Shown in pieces: positions 52,791-61,466 of a DNA stretch of 61,466 nucleotides. A program made the position numbers and the translations under genes. Below the pieces are notes generated by a model. It saw nothing but the letters and a program-made list of their open reading frames with translations. It ran no database searches and was not told where the DNA came from. Origin of the DNA: an uncultured Rickettsiales bacterium (GTDB lineage: Bacteria; Pseudomonadota; Alphaproteobacteria; Rickettsiales; UBA1997); NCBI GenBank assembly GCA_905478245.1, contig CAJQHT010000009.1:1-61466 (forward strand). Reading direction: 5' to 3'. Positions within the stretch are counted from its first letter, which is position 1, and each line of letters opens with the position of its first letter.

Positions 52791-52831
52791 TTAAAGGTAG
52801 GAATTGGTATTATACCAATTCCTACCTTTAA
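52791..52831. repeat. perfect 41-bp palindrome (20-bp arms)
   Basis: TTAAAGGTAGGAATTGGTAT-T-ATACCAATTCCTACCTTTAA. Confidence 0.9.
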
Positions 52832-52905
52832 AATGGGTTAAAATAATAAATAATCTAACTTTATATTTTTTGATTAAAATCATAAAAAGCCTCGCGAAAT
52901 ATGTA
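52827..52905 (+). repeat. dispersed intergenic repeat family, copy a
   Basis: TTTAAAATGGGTTAAAATAATAAATAATCTAACTTTATATTTTTTGATTAAAATCATAAAAAGCCTCGCG; 35-nt exact match to copy b. Confidence 0.75.
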
Positions 52906-52937
52906 CATATTACGACTCGTTTTTTATAATTTTTATC

Positions 52938-52987
52938 TAAAAAATATTTTGCCTGTATCATTCATTAAAGATTAAGAATTGGTATTA
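52938..52987 (-). repeat. direct repeat of 52763..52812
   Basis: TAAAAAATATTTTGCCTGTATCATTCATTAAAGATTAAGAATTGGTATTA versus TAAAAAATATTTTACCTATATCCATTCATTAAAGGTAGGAATTGGTATTA. Confidence 0.75.
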
Positions 52988-53140
52988 GCTCTTGAGTTAG
53001 GGCATTTAAAGATAATAGAGCTGATGTTCTATAAAATAAAAAGATCTGTTAAATCTAATTCTAATACCAAAATCCATTTTCAATAACCTAACGTTGCAAA
53101 ATACGCAGAAGATTAATGTAATGTAACGATGGACTTGGCG

Positions 53141-54493
53141 CTAAAGAATGAATTTAGAAAGATCAGTTTTTCCACTCGCCAAATCACCCAAATTATCATT
53201 AACATATTTAGCATTAATTATAATTTTTTTTCTTACTTGTAAATTACTGGCCTCAAAACTAATACTTTCTAATATCTTTTCAAGTAAAGTATAAAGCCTT
53301 CTAGCTCCTATATTTTCTACTTCATTATTTAATTTATAAGCAATTTTTGCAATTTGCCTTACTCCGTCTATATTAAAATTAAGATCCACATTTTCTACAT
53401 CTAAAAGTGCAGAATATTGCTTGGTTAAACTAGCTTCCGGCTCTTGTAATATTCTTAGTAAATCATTCTCACTTAAAGCGTTTAATTGTACCCTGATTGG
53501 AAATCTACCCTGTAATTCTGGCAATAAATCAGAAGGCTTAGTGGAATGAAAGGCTCCGGATGCAATAAATAAAATATGATCAGTTTTAACAATACCATAT
53601 TTAGTGGTAACTGGCGTACCCTCAATTAAAGGCAATAGATCTCTTTGAACGCCCTCTCTAGATACCTCTCCTTTGGATCCATTTGACGAACCCTTAACAC
53701 ATATCTTATCAAATTCGTCAATAAAAACTATGCCATCATTTTCTGTAAGTTTAATAGCTTCTTTAATTACCTCATCTTCATCTAATAATTTATCACTTTC
53801 TTCATTAATTATAATTTTACGAGCCTCAACAACTTTCATTTTTACTTTCTTAGTTTTAGAACCCCCAACAGCTTTACCAATAATATCACCAATATTTAAC
53901 ATGCCAATTTGGGCGCCAGGTAAATCAAAAGTAGCAGAATGAGAAGTGGGGCTATCAACTACCTCTATCTCTATCTCCTTATCATCAAGCTTGCCATCAT
54001 CCAATAGCTTAGAAAATCTTGCCAAAGTTTCATCCGATGAATCCTTGCCAACTAAAGCCTCCAATATTCTTGCTTGAGAATTTTGAGTAGCCGTGGCAAC
54101 AATGTCCTTCTTCATCTCATCGCGCACCATCTTAATGGCAACAGCTAAAAGATCTCTGATTATTGTTTCCACATCTTTTCCAACATAGCCAACTTCAGTG
54201 AATTTAGTGGCTTCAACTTTTTGAAAAGGAGCATTGGCTAAATTAGCTAATCTTCTGGCAATTTCAGTTTTACCAACACCAGTTGGGCCAATACTTAAAA
54301 TATTTTTTGGTACTATTTCCTCTCTTAATGGGCTAGCTACATTCTTACGGCGATATCTATTTCTAAGCGCAATTGCAACGGCCTTTTTAGCATCATCTTG
54401 GCCAACAATATAACGATTTAATTGCTCAACTATTTCTTTTGGGGTTAAGTTTACTCCATTTGTTACAGCAGGCTGTATATTTAACTTTTTCAC
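53141..54493 (-). CDS. hslU: ATP-dependent protease ATPase subunit HslU
   Basis: [72 protein letters not shown]. Confidence 0.97.
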   Translation of the reverse strand: MKKLNIQPAVTNGVNLTPKEIVEQLNRYIVGQDDAKKAVAIALRNRYRRKNVASPLREEIVPKNILSIGPTGVGKTEIARRLANLANAPFQKVEATKFTEVGYVGKDVETIIRDLLAVAIKMVRDEMKKDIVATATQNSQARILEALVGKDSSDETLARFSKLLDDGKLDDKEIEIEVVDSPTSHSATFDLPGAQIGMLNIGDIIGKAVGGSKTKKVKMKVVEARKIIINEESDKLLDEDEVIKEAIKLTENDGIVFIDEFDKICVKGSSNGSKGEVSREGVQRDLLPLIEGTPVTTKYGIVKTDHILFIASGAFHSTKPSDLLPELQGRFPIRVQLNALSENDLLRILQEPEASLTKQYSALLDVENVDLNFNIDGVRQIAKIAYKLNNEVENIGARRLYTLLEKILESISFEASNLQVRKKIIINAKYVNDNLGDLASGKTDLSKFIL

Positions 54494-54545
54494 TTTTAAT
54501 TTTATTGATTATTGGTATATTTTTATTACAATATAGATAATTCTT

Positions 54546-55340
54546 TTAAAAAAAACAATGCTCTTTATTTGGAAATCTACGCTCTTTAACATCAATAGCA
54601 AAATTTTCTACTGCATTCTCAATATTTCTCGATAAATTATCATATTGTTTTACAAATTTTGGGCTATATTCTTGCTTTATTCCTAAAATATCATCAATTA
54701 CCAATACCTGACCATCGCAATCAATAGAAGCCCCGATGCCAATTGTAGGAATTTCTAAGTTTTGACTAATATTACTGGCAATATTCTCAATAACACCCTC
54801 AATTACAACGCAAAAGGCACCAAATTTTTCACAATCTATAGCTAAATTAGAAATTTCATCCGCTATTTTTTTATCTCTTCCTTGCACCTTGAAGCCACCT
54901 AACTTCTCTATATGCTGAGGTGTAAGACCTATATGAGCCATTACGGCAATATTATTTTTAGATAAATATTGAATAGTTTCAAGCAGATCAACTGTCATTT
55001 CTATTTTTACAGCATCACACCCCGTCTCATCAACAACTCTTTTAGCTGATCTCAAAGCTTGTTCTTTTGAATTTTCATAAGACCCATAGGGCAAATCAAT
55101 AACTATTAAAGATTTCTTGGTTGCGCTAACCACCGCTTTACCATGATTAATCATCATATCCAGAGTTACACTTAAGGTATCTTTGTGGCCATAAATTGTC
55201 ATACCTAGAGAATCACCAACCAAAATTACATCGCAAAACTTATCTATTAAATTAGCAACAGGATAAGTATAAGCAGCAACGCAAACAATTGGCTCTTTAT
55301 TCTTTCTATCTATTATATCTTTAATCCTATTTCGAGTCAT
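54546..55340 (-). CDS. panB: 3-methyl-2-oxobutanoate hydroxymethyltransferase
   Basis: VAAYTYPVANLID, ILVGDSLGMTIYGHKDTLSVTLDMMINHGKAV, VMAHIGLTPQHIEKLGGFKVQGR. Confidence 0.95.
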   Translation of the reverse strand: MTRNRIKDIIDRKNKEPIVCVAAYTYPVANLIDKFCDVILVGDSLGMTIYGHKDTLSVTLDMMINHGKAVVSATKKSLIVIDLPYGSYENSKEQALRSAKRVVDETGCDAVKIEMTVDLLETIQYLSKNNIAVMAHIGLTPQHIEKLGGFKVQGRDKKIADEISNLAIDCEKFGAFCVVIEGVIENIASNISQNLEIPTIGIGASIDCDGQVLVIDDILGIKQEYSPKFVKQYDNLSRNIENAVENFAIDVKERRFPNKEHCFF

Positions 55341-55346
55341 ATTGCA

Positions 55347-58300
55347 TTATAAACTATCTAAATATTGTTCAACTTGACTTAAATTAGCACTATTTTGCAA
55401 GTTAGAGAATGGACCTCTATGTCCAATCGCAATATTAAGAGGAATTTGATTATCAGTAGTTCCTGTAATAAAAATTGCATTTGTTACGCCTTCAAAAGAT
55501 TTTTTTGACAAATCAATAGAGCCAGATGTAACAGAATTAGTTCCAACGTTACTAGCATTAGCTATCAATTTATTTATAGCACGAGATGAACCAATATCAA
55601 AAGAACCTTTTATTTCACTAAAATTACTGACAGTATTGTTATTCAATAAAATACTATTTGAATCTATATTTTTATGACCAGATCTTCTGGCCGACAACAA
55701 TGATCTTTGTAAATCACTAATGCCAAAACCTTTTACATTAACGTTAGCACTAACAAATTGAGATTTAATATCAAGAATATCAATAAATTCTTTTTTATTA
55801 ACACCGCTAGAGTTAATAACCCCTGAAACATTAGACATTCCAGTAATATTTCTAACGCCAAATAATTGATTTAAAAACTTATAATTATTAATTTTACTTA
55901 AAACAAAACTACCATTAACGGATTTAATATTTCTAAGAACTATATCGCCATTATAATCCATCTTACCCCCAAAAACATCCAACCCCCCATTCTTTATAGA
56001 CCAAACTCCACCATCTAAATTTCCAGATAAATTAACTTCATCTAAAATAAAATTATCAATGGCGGAGTTCTTGGATCTTAGGTTTATTTTTCCATCAAAA
56101 TCAATCAAAGTAGGTAAATAAAAGAATCTATCAGAAAATGGCAATCTTCTAAATTTTCTATTATCTTCAAGATCAAAACTATTATAATTAAAATTATTTA
56201 ACCCAATATCAAGCTCCAACTTAGGCTTAGATTGTAAATCAATTAAAGCAGATAATTTTAAATCAATATCAGTATTATAAGGCCTTAAAATAAGATCCCT
56301 TATATTGAAAAACCCTCGACCAACATTAATATCAATATTCTGATTTAGGAAAATATGATCATTATATTCTAATTTTTTGATTTTTAAAGAAATTTCACGA
56401 TTTGAATCAATTGTTTTTAGCCATAATAATTTATTTAATAAAGAGCCGGGAGAAAGATATTTATTTCTTTCAAGAGAGAGATCAAAATAATCATTGAGAG
56501 TTAATTTATTTATATCGAATCTAATATCAATATTTTCCAACTCTTTACTATTATCAAATCTGATATTACCTTTAGCTACATCTTTTCCTTGATCAAGATC
56601 AATTTCTAAATCCTTTAAACCAAGAAATCTTGAAAGAAATATAGCGTCACCAGAAATATCATAAGGAACAGTATCTTTCAATAAGAATAACTTTGATTTC
56701 AAATTAATCCAAGTTAAAAATTTATTAAAATCTCCACCAGAAAATTTAAAATCAAAAATAACTCCTCTATTTTTACTATCTTGATTAATATTTTGCTTTA
56801 CCTTTAAAACCCCTTCATCTGGGGTATTTAATTTTAAATTAGTTAAATTCATTACACCATCATCAAATAATAAATTAATATCTATATTTGTCATAAAATC
56901 CTTCAGATATTTTACCTTTTCTAAATTTATATTAACAATAGCATTTATCTTATCAAAATCTAATAACTTTTCTGATTTTATGGATTCTAATGAATTATCA
57001 TAATTTATAATATTAGTTTTATTATTATCATTACGATCCCTAAAAAAACTCTCCATGATATTCTTCTCATAATTAATCATATCCTGATTATATGAAATAA
57101 ATCTTGGCAACCATAATCTGTCAATATCTATATAATCAATTTTTAAATCTGATTCAACATCCACCTTATTTTCTAAAAATTCTAATCGCATATCACCTCC
57201 ACCCTGGATAATTTCGGAATCAAATAAAATATTTGAAATATCAAATTTATTCTTCACAGAATCTATGCTAGCTGAAATTCCAATCGGGAAAACTGTATTA
57301 ATTTTACCATATATTAACATATATTTTGAAAGATATTTGGTAAAAAATTCCTTGGGATTTACTATATTAACATTCAAATCGCCAACAAAATTAGCATCAA
57401 ATAAGTGATCAATTTTAGAATGCATAATTTCACCAGATAGCTCAATTTTTAATATTGGAGATTCAAAGATACCTTGTAATATTTTTTCATCATCAAGATC
57501 CATAAATAAATCAAATTGACTTGGTATATTATTAATAAATGCACTACCATGAATATTAAAACCATGGCCACTAAAACCACCAACACTTATAAGATCAATC
57601 TTTTTAATATCCAATATTATCTCTTTACCTAAACCAATTTTTTGAAAATAACCATCTTTAATTGTAATTTTATTAATCCTGGAAAGATCAAATATATTCT
57701 CATTTTCTAGATTAAAATTAAAAAAACTGCTAATTATAGTTGAATTATCATATTCCAGATCTGGATTTTTAATATTTTTGACAACATCAATTGTCTCAAA
57801 TTTTTTACCTTTCTTTAAATTAGTTACCTTAGCCTTTTCTTCTTGCCTTTCTATCACTTCTGCTTTTTCCTCTTTTAATTCTAATGATACCTTAATTTTT
57901 CCCACTTCCGCCACTTCTTCTATTTTCCCCTCTGTTTCTTGAGCCCCTTCTGGTGCAGCATCATTATTTTTTATGGCTTTATCTAATTCCTTAACATCCA
58001 CATTATTAGTATCAATTTTATTAAATGTTGATTTAATAGTGGGTGAAATAAAAGTAAGACTATTAATTTTTGGCTTCTTTTGCAGTAAAGATATTAAATT
58101 AATGCCCAATATCACCTCCCTAACCTCAAGAGAAGATATTGGAAAATTCTTATTGATATTACTTAATATTACATTATTAGCTGTAACTTTTACAAAAGGA
58201 AGGAATGAAATTTCAAGATCGCCATTTATTTCAAAATTACCCTCAATTTTATTATTTAGCGTTAATTGTAAATTATTCTTGACGGAATCATAATTAACAA

Positions 58301-58373
58301 AAATAGATAACGCTATAGAGGTTGCAACAATTAAAGATATCAGTAAAATCAATAGCCTTAATATTAATCTCAT
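55347..58373 (-). CDS. AsmA-family protein
   Basis: N-terminal TM followed by NNKIEGNFEINGDLEISFLPFVKVTANNVILSN; C-terminal AsmA-like ...GSIDLSKKSFEGVTNAIFITGTTDNQIPLNIAIGHRGPFSN. Confidence 0.85.
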   Translation of the reverse strand: MRLILRLLILLISLIVATSIALSIFVNYDSVKNNLQLTLNNKIEGNFEINGDLEISFLPFVKVTANNVILSNINKNFPISSLEVREVILGINLISLLQKKPKINSLTFISPTIKSTFNKIDTNNVDVKELDKAIKNNDAAPEGAQETEGKIEEVAEVGKIKVSLELKEEKAEVIERQEEKAKVTNLKKGKKFETIDVVKNIKNPDLEYDNSTIISSFFNFNLENENIFDLSRINKITIKDGYFQKIGLGKEIILDIKKIDLISVGGFSGHGFNIHGSAFINNIPSQFDLFMDLDDEKILQGIFESPILKIELSGEIMHSKIDHLFDANFVGDLNVNIVNPKEFFTKYLSKYMLIYGKINTVFPIGISASIDSVKNKFDISNILFDSEIIQGGGDMRLEFLENKVDVESDLKIDYIDIDRLWLPRFISYNQDMINYEKNIMESFFRDRNDNNKTNIINYDNSLESIKSEKLLDFDKINAIVNINLEKVKYLKDFMTNIDINLLFDDGVMNLTNLKLNTPDEGVLKVKQNINQDSKNRGVIFDFKFSGGDFNKFLTWINLKSKLFLLKDTVPYDISGDAIFLSRFLGLKDLEIDLDQGKDVAKGNIRFDNSKELENIDIRFDINKLTLNDYFDLSLERNKYLSPGSLLNKLLWLKTIDSNREISLKIKKLEYNDHIFLNQNIDINVGRGFFNIRDLILRPYNTDIDLKLSALIDLQSKPKLELDIGLNNFNYNSFDLEDNRKFRRLPFSDRFFYLPTLIDFDGKINLRSKNSAIDNFILDEVNLSGNLDGGVWSIKNGGLDVFGGKMDYNGDIVLRNIKSVNGSFVLSKINNYKFLNQLFGVRNITGMSNVSGVINSSGVNKKEFIDILDIKSQFVSANVNVKGFGISDLQRSLLSARRSGHKNIDSNSILLNNNTVSNFSEIKGSFDIGSSRAINKLIANASNVGTNSVTSGSIDLSKKSFEGVTNAIFITGTTDNQIPLNIAIGHRGPFSNLQNSANLSQVEQYLDSL

Positions 58374-58394
58374 TTTAATTTTAGTATAATTAAA

Positions 58395-58853
58395 TTATTT
58401 AATCAGATCCTTAATCAGTAAATCTGTTTCCAAATTAAAAAACCCAGAACCATAAAATACAATCATATATAAAATTATTAAAATAACAATAGAATAGATT
58501 GTCAATTTAACATCTGGAAAATAATGAATATTTGATTTACTATCAACAATATTTATATCAGATTTTACATTATATGTTTCTGATAAATCTTTGATTTTTT
58601 CTTTTATTAATTTAGGCTCAATTTTTAATAATTCACCATAACTTCTAATTAAACCATGAATATAAATACTGGATCTACTGCTATGAATATTACCTTTCTC
58701 CAGATCAATAATATCTGATTCTTTGACTTTTAATAAATTAGAAATATCACTAATTTGAATATTATTAATTTGGCGATATTGCTTTAATATAGCGCCAATA
58801 GATAATTCTTTATCTAGCTTTAGATTATTTTTATTAATATTTAAATCTAGCAT
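58395..58853 (-). CDS. RodZ-like helix-turn-helix membrane protein
   Basis: HTH IGAILKQYRQINNIQISDISNLLKVKESDIIDLEKGN...YIHGLIRSYGELL and C-terminal TM LTIYSIVILIILYMIVFYG. Confidence 0.75.
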   Translation of the reverse strand: MLDLNINKNNLKLDKELSIGAILKQYRQINNIQISDISNLLKVKESDIIDLEKGNIHSSRSSIYIHGLIRSYGELLKIEPKLIKEKIKDLSETYNVKSDINIVDSKSNIHYFPDVKLTIYSIVILIILYMIVFYGSGFFNLETDLLIKDLIK

Positions 58854-58856
58854 AAA

Positions 58857-60029
58857 TTATGTCAAATCTCGAATCATTTTAACAAAGTCAGATGTGGCAT
58901 TTATATTTGCCACGGCAAAAGCATCCTTAGACATTCTGTTAAGTAATGTTGGGTTATCTATTAATTTTTCAATAATATCTGTTAAATTGCTAATTTTAAA
59001 ATCCTTCTCATTTATTACAATACCGCCGCCATTTTTTACAATGCGATCAGCATTTTTTTGCTGATGATTGTCGGCAGAATTAGCAAAAGGTACTAAAATC
59101 ATTGGCTTTTTTGCTGCCGCTAATTCAAAAATAGTTGAAGAACCAGATCTGGCAATAACTAAATGAGAATCTTGGATTTTTTGATCAATATCATCAAAAA
59201 ACACTTTTAATATAATATTCAGATTGAATTTTTTATATTGTGTAAAAGTTTTATCCAACACATCACCCCTACATTGTTGTGTTATATATATATTTCTCTT
59301 TAACTCTGATCGTAAATTAAAAAAAGATTTTGGCAAAATGTCACTAAAAATCTTTGCCCCACCTGATCCTCCTATAATTAGAATATTAAAATATTCTCTT
59401 TCTATTTTTTCAATCTCTTCAAAATCAGAAGATAAGATTAAATCATAACCCATATTATTTTTTGACTTATACTTCATTTCAAAATTAGGATATGAATAAT
59501 CATTTTTTGATAATTCTATAATTTCTTCACGTATCGGATTACCAATATATTGAGTCTTTTTCCTAAATTCATCCTTTATTGCTTCAGTATCTTTAAAAGA
59601 TATAGCAATAATCTTGGCAAATTTTGCAAATATTCTATTTACTTTACCTAAATAGGCATTTTGCTCATGTAAAATTATTTTTCTTCTCAGTAAAACCGCA
59701 GAAATAAGGCCGGGAAAGGTTGCATAACCACCAAAAGCAATTATCACAGCTGGACGCTTAAATAAAATCAAAAAGAATGATTTGATGATACCAAAAAATA
59801 TCAAAAAAACGCCAAATAACAAAGATATAAAGTTTTTCTTAATAGCAGATGCTGCAATAATATTATAATTAAAATTATCCTGATAAGAAGAATATTTTAA
59901 ATAATTTTTATTAGCGCAAATAGTAACATTAAAATTGTTATTTGCTAATTCTTGAGCCACGCAACGCGCTGGGAATATATGACCACCCGTGCCTCCAGTT
60001 AAAATTATAATATTTTTATTTTTTTTCAC
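58857..60029 (-). CDS. murG: UDP-N-acetylglucosamine--N-acetylmuramyl-(pentapeptide) pyrophosphoryl-undecaprenol N-acetylglucosamine transferase
   Basis: LTGGTGGHIFPARCVA, AFGGYATFPGLISA, LHEQNAYLGKVNRIFA, IIGGSGGAKIFSD, ARSGSSTIFELAAAKKPMILVPF. Confidence 0.94.
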   Translation of the reverse strand: MKKNKNIIILTGGTGGHIFPARCVAQELANNNFNVTICANKNYLKYSSYQDNFNYNIIAASAIKKNFISLLFGVFLIFFGIIKSFFLILFKRPAVIIAFGGYATFPGLISAVLLRRKIILHEQNAYLGKVNRIFAKFAKIIAISFKDTEAIKDEFRKKTQYIGNPIREEIIELSKNDYSYPNFEMKYKSKNNMGYDLILSSDFEEIEKIEREYFNILIIGGSGGAKIFSDILPKSFFNLRSELKRNIYITQQCRGDVLDKTFTQYKKFNLNIILKVFFDDIDQKIQDSHLVIARSGSSTIFELAAAKKPMILVPFANSADNHQQKNADRIVKNGGGIVINEKDFKISNLTDIIEKLIDNPTLLNRMSKDAFAVANINATSDFVKMIRDLT

Positions 60030-60129
60030 AATCGATAATCAAATAATTGACAATTCTAAAAATAACATATACCATCATTCCTTTTAAGATGATTCGCTAA
60101 CAAACCTTACTCAGTCATTTTAAATAAGA

Positions 60130-60195
60130 TTTGATATAATACCAATTATCAGATTAAACTATATATTTAGGCAAAATATTTTTATAGTAAAATTG
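60130..60195 (-). repeat. dispersed intergenic repeat family, divergent copy upstream of argF
   Basis: Reverse complement ACTATAAAAATATTTTGCCTAAATATATAGTTTAATCTGATAATTGGTATTATATC resembles 52938..52987. Confidence 0.5.
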
Positions 60196-60227
60196 ATAAC
60201 GAATTTAATCATTTAAGAATTTACCAA

Positions 60228-60250
60228 TTTTAGAAGTTAAAATGGTATAA
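60228..60250 (+). repeat. left arm of inverted repeat flanking argF
   Basis: TTTTAGAAGTTAAAATGGTATAA; exact reverse complement at 61244..61266. Confidence 0.85.
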
Positions 60251-60261
60251 CACAACAAAAG

Positions 60262-61224
60262 ATGTTAATTATGACAAATAAAAAAGATTTTATTGACCTT
60301 GATATATTAAAAAAAGAAGATTTAAGATCAATAATTAATATAGCAAAGAAGTTAAAATCTATAAATTTAGCTACAAAAAGCAAATTATTAGAATTTAAAA
60401 ATCTAGTTATGATTTTTGAAAAAAATTCTACTAGAACTAGAATCTCTTTTGAAGCCGGAATTAATCAATTAGGTGGAAATGCTATTGTGATGGATAAAAA
60501 CTCTACTCAACTAAGTAAGGGAGAGCCTGTGCCAGATACAGCAAAAGTATTATCAGGAATGGTAGATATGGTTATGATTAGATGCAAAGACCATAATCTC
60601 ATCACGGAAATGGCAGGAAATTCTACAATCCCAGTTATTAATGGCTTAACTGATTATAGTCACCCATGTCAGATCATGGCCAGCATACTCACTATAGAAG
60701 AAAAATTAGGAAATATAGAAAATAAAAAATTATCCTGGTTTGGCGATGTTAATAATGTACTTATTTCCTATATACATGGCGCCAGTAAATTCAATTACCA
60801 GCTGGATATTGCTGTGCCAGAAAATTTTGATTCCTGCAATGAAGAAATAAAGCAAGCTCAAAAAGAAGGGGCAAAAATTAATCTATATCATGACCCTAAG
60901 AAAGCCGCAACAAATAGTGATGTATTAATTACTGATACCTGGATTTCAATGGGAGACGAAAGCGATAATAGCACCAAGAAACGTGAAGAAAAAATAAAAT
61001 TATTAATGCCGTATCAAGTCAACCAAGAGCTTATGTCATTAGCTAAAGATAGGGCAATATTTACTCACTGCCTTCCTGCTTATCGTGATTTTGAAGTTAC
61101 TTCGCAAGTAATAGATTCTAAACAATCGGTAATATTTGAAGAAGCTCACAATAGATTACCAATTCAGCAAGCAATAATGCTCTGGCTCAACGATATCACA
61201 ATTCTTGATCTTAATAAATTATAA
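60262..61224 (+). CDS. argF: ornithine carbamoyltransferase
   Basis: FEKNSTRTRISFEAGINQLGGNAIVMD, GLTDYSHPCQIMA, FTHCLPAYR, EEAHNRLPIQQAIM. Confidence 0.94.
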   Translation: MLIMTNKKDFIDLDILKKEDLRSIINIAKKLKSINLATKSKLLEFKNLVMIFEKNSTRTRISFEAGINQLGGNAIVMDKNSTQLSKGEPVPDTAKVLSGMVDMVMIRCKDHNLITEMAGNSTIPVINGLTDYSHPCQIMASILTIEEKLGNIENKKLSWFGDVNNVLISYIHGASKFNYQLDIAVPENFDSCNEEIKQAQKEGAKINLYHDPKKAATNSDVLITDTWISMGDESDNSTKKREEKIKLLMPYQVNQELMSLAKDRAIFTHCLPAYRDFEVTSQVIDSKQSVIFEEAHNRLPIQQAIMLWLNDITILDLNKL

Positions 61225-61243
61225 AAACTTTACAACCATAGGA

Positions 61244-61266
61244 TTATACCATTTTAACTTCTAAAA
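61244..61266 (-). repeat. right arm of inverted repeat flanking argF
   Basis: TTATACCATTTTAACTTCTAAAA; exact reverse complement of 60228..60250. Confidence 0.85.
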
Positions 61267-61288
61267 CAGGTATTTTTATTAAATGGTA

Positions 61289-61466
61289 TTAATTCAGAAT
61301 AAAGCCATATTCAGTAAGAATAGACCTAGCTTCATCGCTTTTTAGATATTTGATAAATCTTCTGGCATTATCCATATTATCACCAGCAATAACTAAAGCA
61401 TGGTAATTTATTTCAATCTTAGGAACTCTACTTAAAATAACAATATTATTATTATCTCTCACATCG
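61289..61466 (-). CDS. C-terminal fragment of a ModA-like (molybdate-type) periplasmic substrate-binding protein, N-terminus beyond window
   Basis: Reverse-strand reading DVRDNNNIVILSRVPKIEINYHALVIAGDNMDNARRFIKYLKSDEARSILTEYGFILN*; resembles the ModA C-terminus (FxxYLxSxEAxxILxxYGF). Confidence 0.6.
   Translation of the reverse strand, partial: DVRDNNNIVILSRVPKIEINYHALVIAGDNMDNARRFIKYLKSDEARSILTEYGFILN

Noticed and set aside
52725-53140. Possible structured RNA gene in the 400-bp nrdA-hslU spacer
   Set aside because: Most of the spacer is explained by repeat-family copies and the 41-bp palindrome; no known ncRNA motif recognised.

Overview
AT-rich bacterial chromosome window. By inference from protein content it is a Rickettsiales-like alphaproteobacterium: ALA synthase HemA, petABC, PccB, an ELM1-family protein, a large VirB6/TrbL-like protein and many orphaned housekeeping genes. 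About 50 coding regions are supportable, including rpmH, which the ORF track missed, and two CDS cut by the window edges (an M23 peptidase on the left, a ModA-like binding protein on the right). One IS5-like element with 14-bp terminal inverted repeats has beheaded an autotransporter gene. No tRNA, rRNA or CRISPR array was recognised. The most notable signals are: (1) two NrdR-box-like sites 32 bp apart upstream of nrdA; (2) a dispersed palindrome, TGTATCA-TTT-TGATACA, found only downstream of genes and arranged in threes at two convergent gene ends; (3) a larger dispersed intergenic repeat family; (4) a predicted Fe(II)/2OG oxygenase with an N-terminus resembling a mitochondrial presequence; (5) an orphan 1860-aa VirB6-like protein overlapping tatC; (6) argF bracketed by 23-bp inverted repeats; (7) several uncharacterised multi-module or secreted-looking proteins that may be host-interaction factors. 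All family calls come from reading the sequence; no searches were run.
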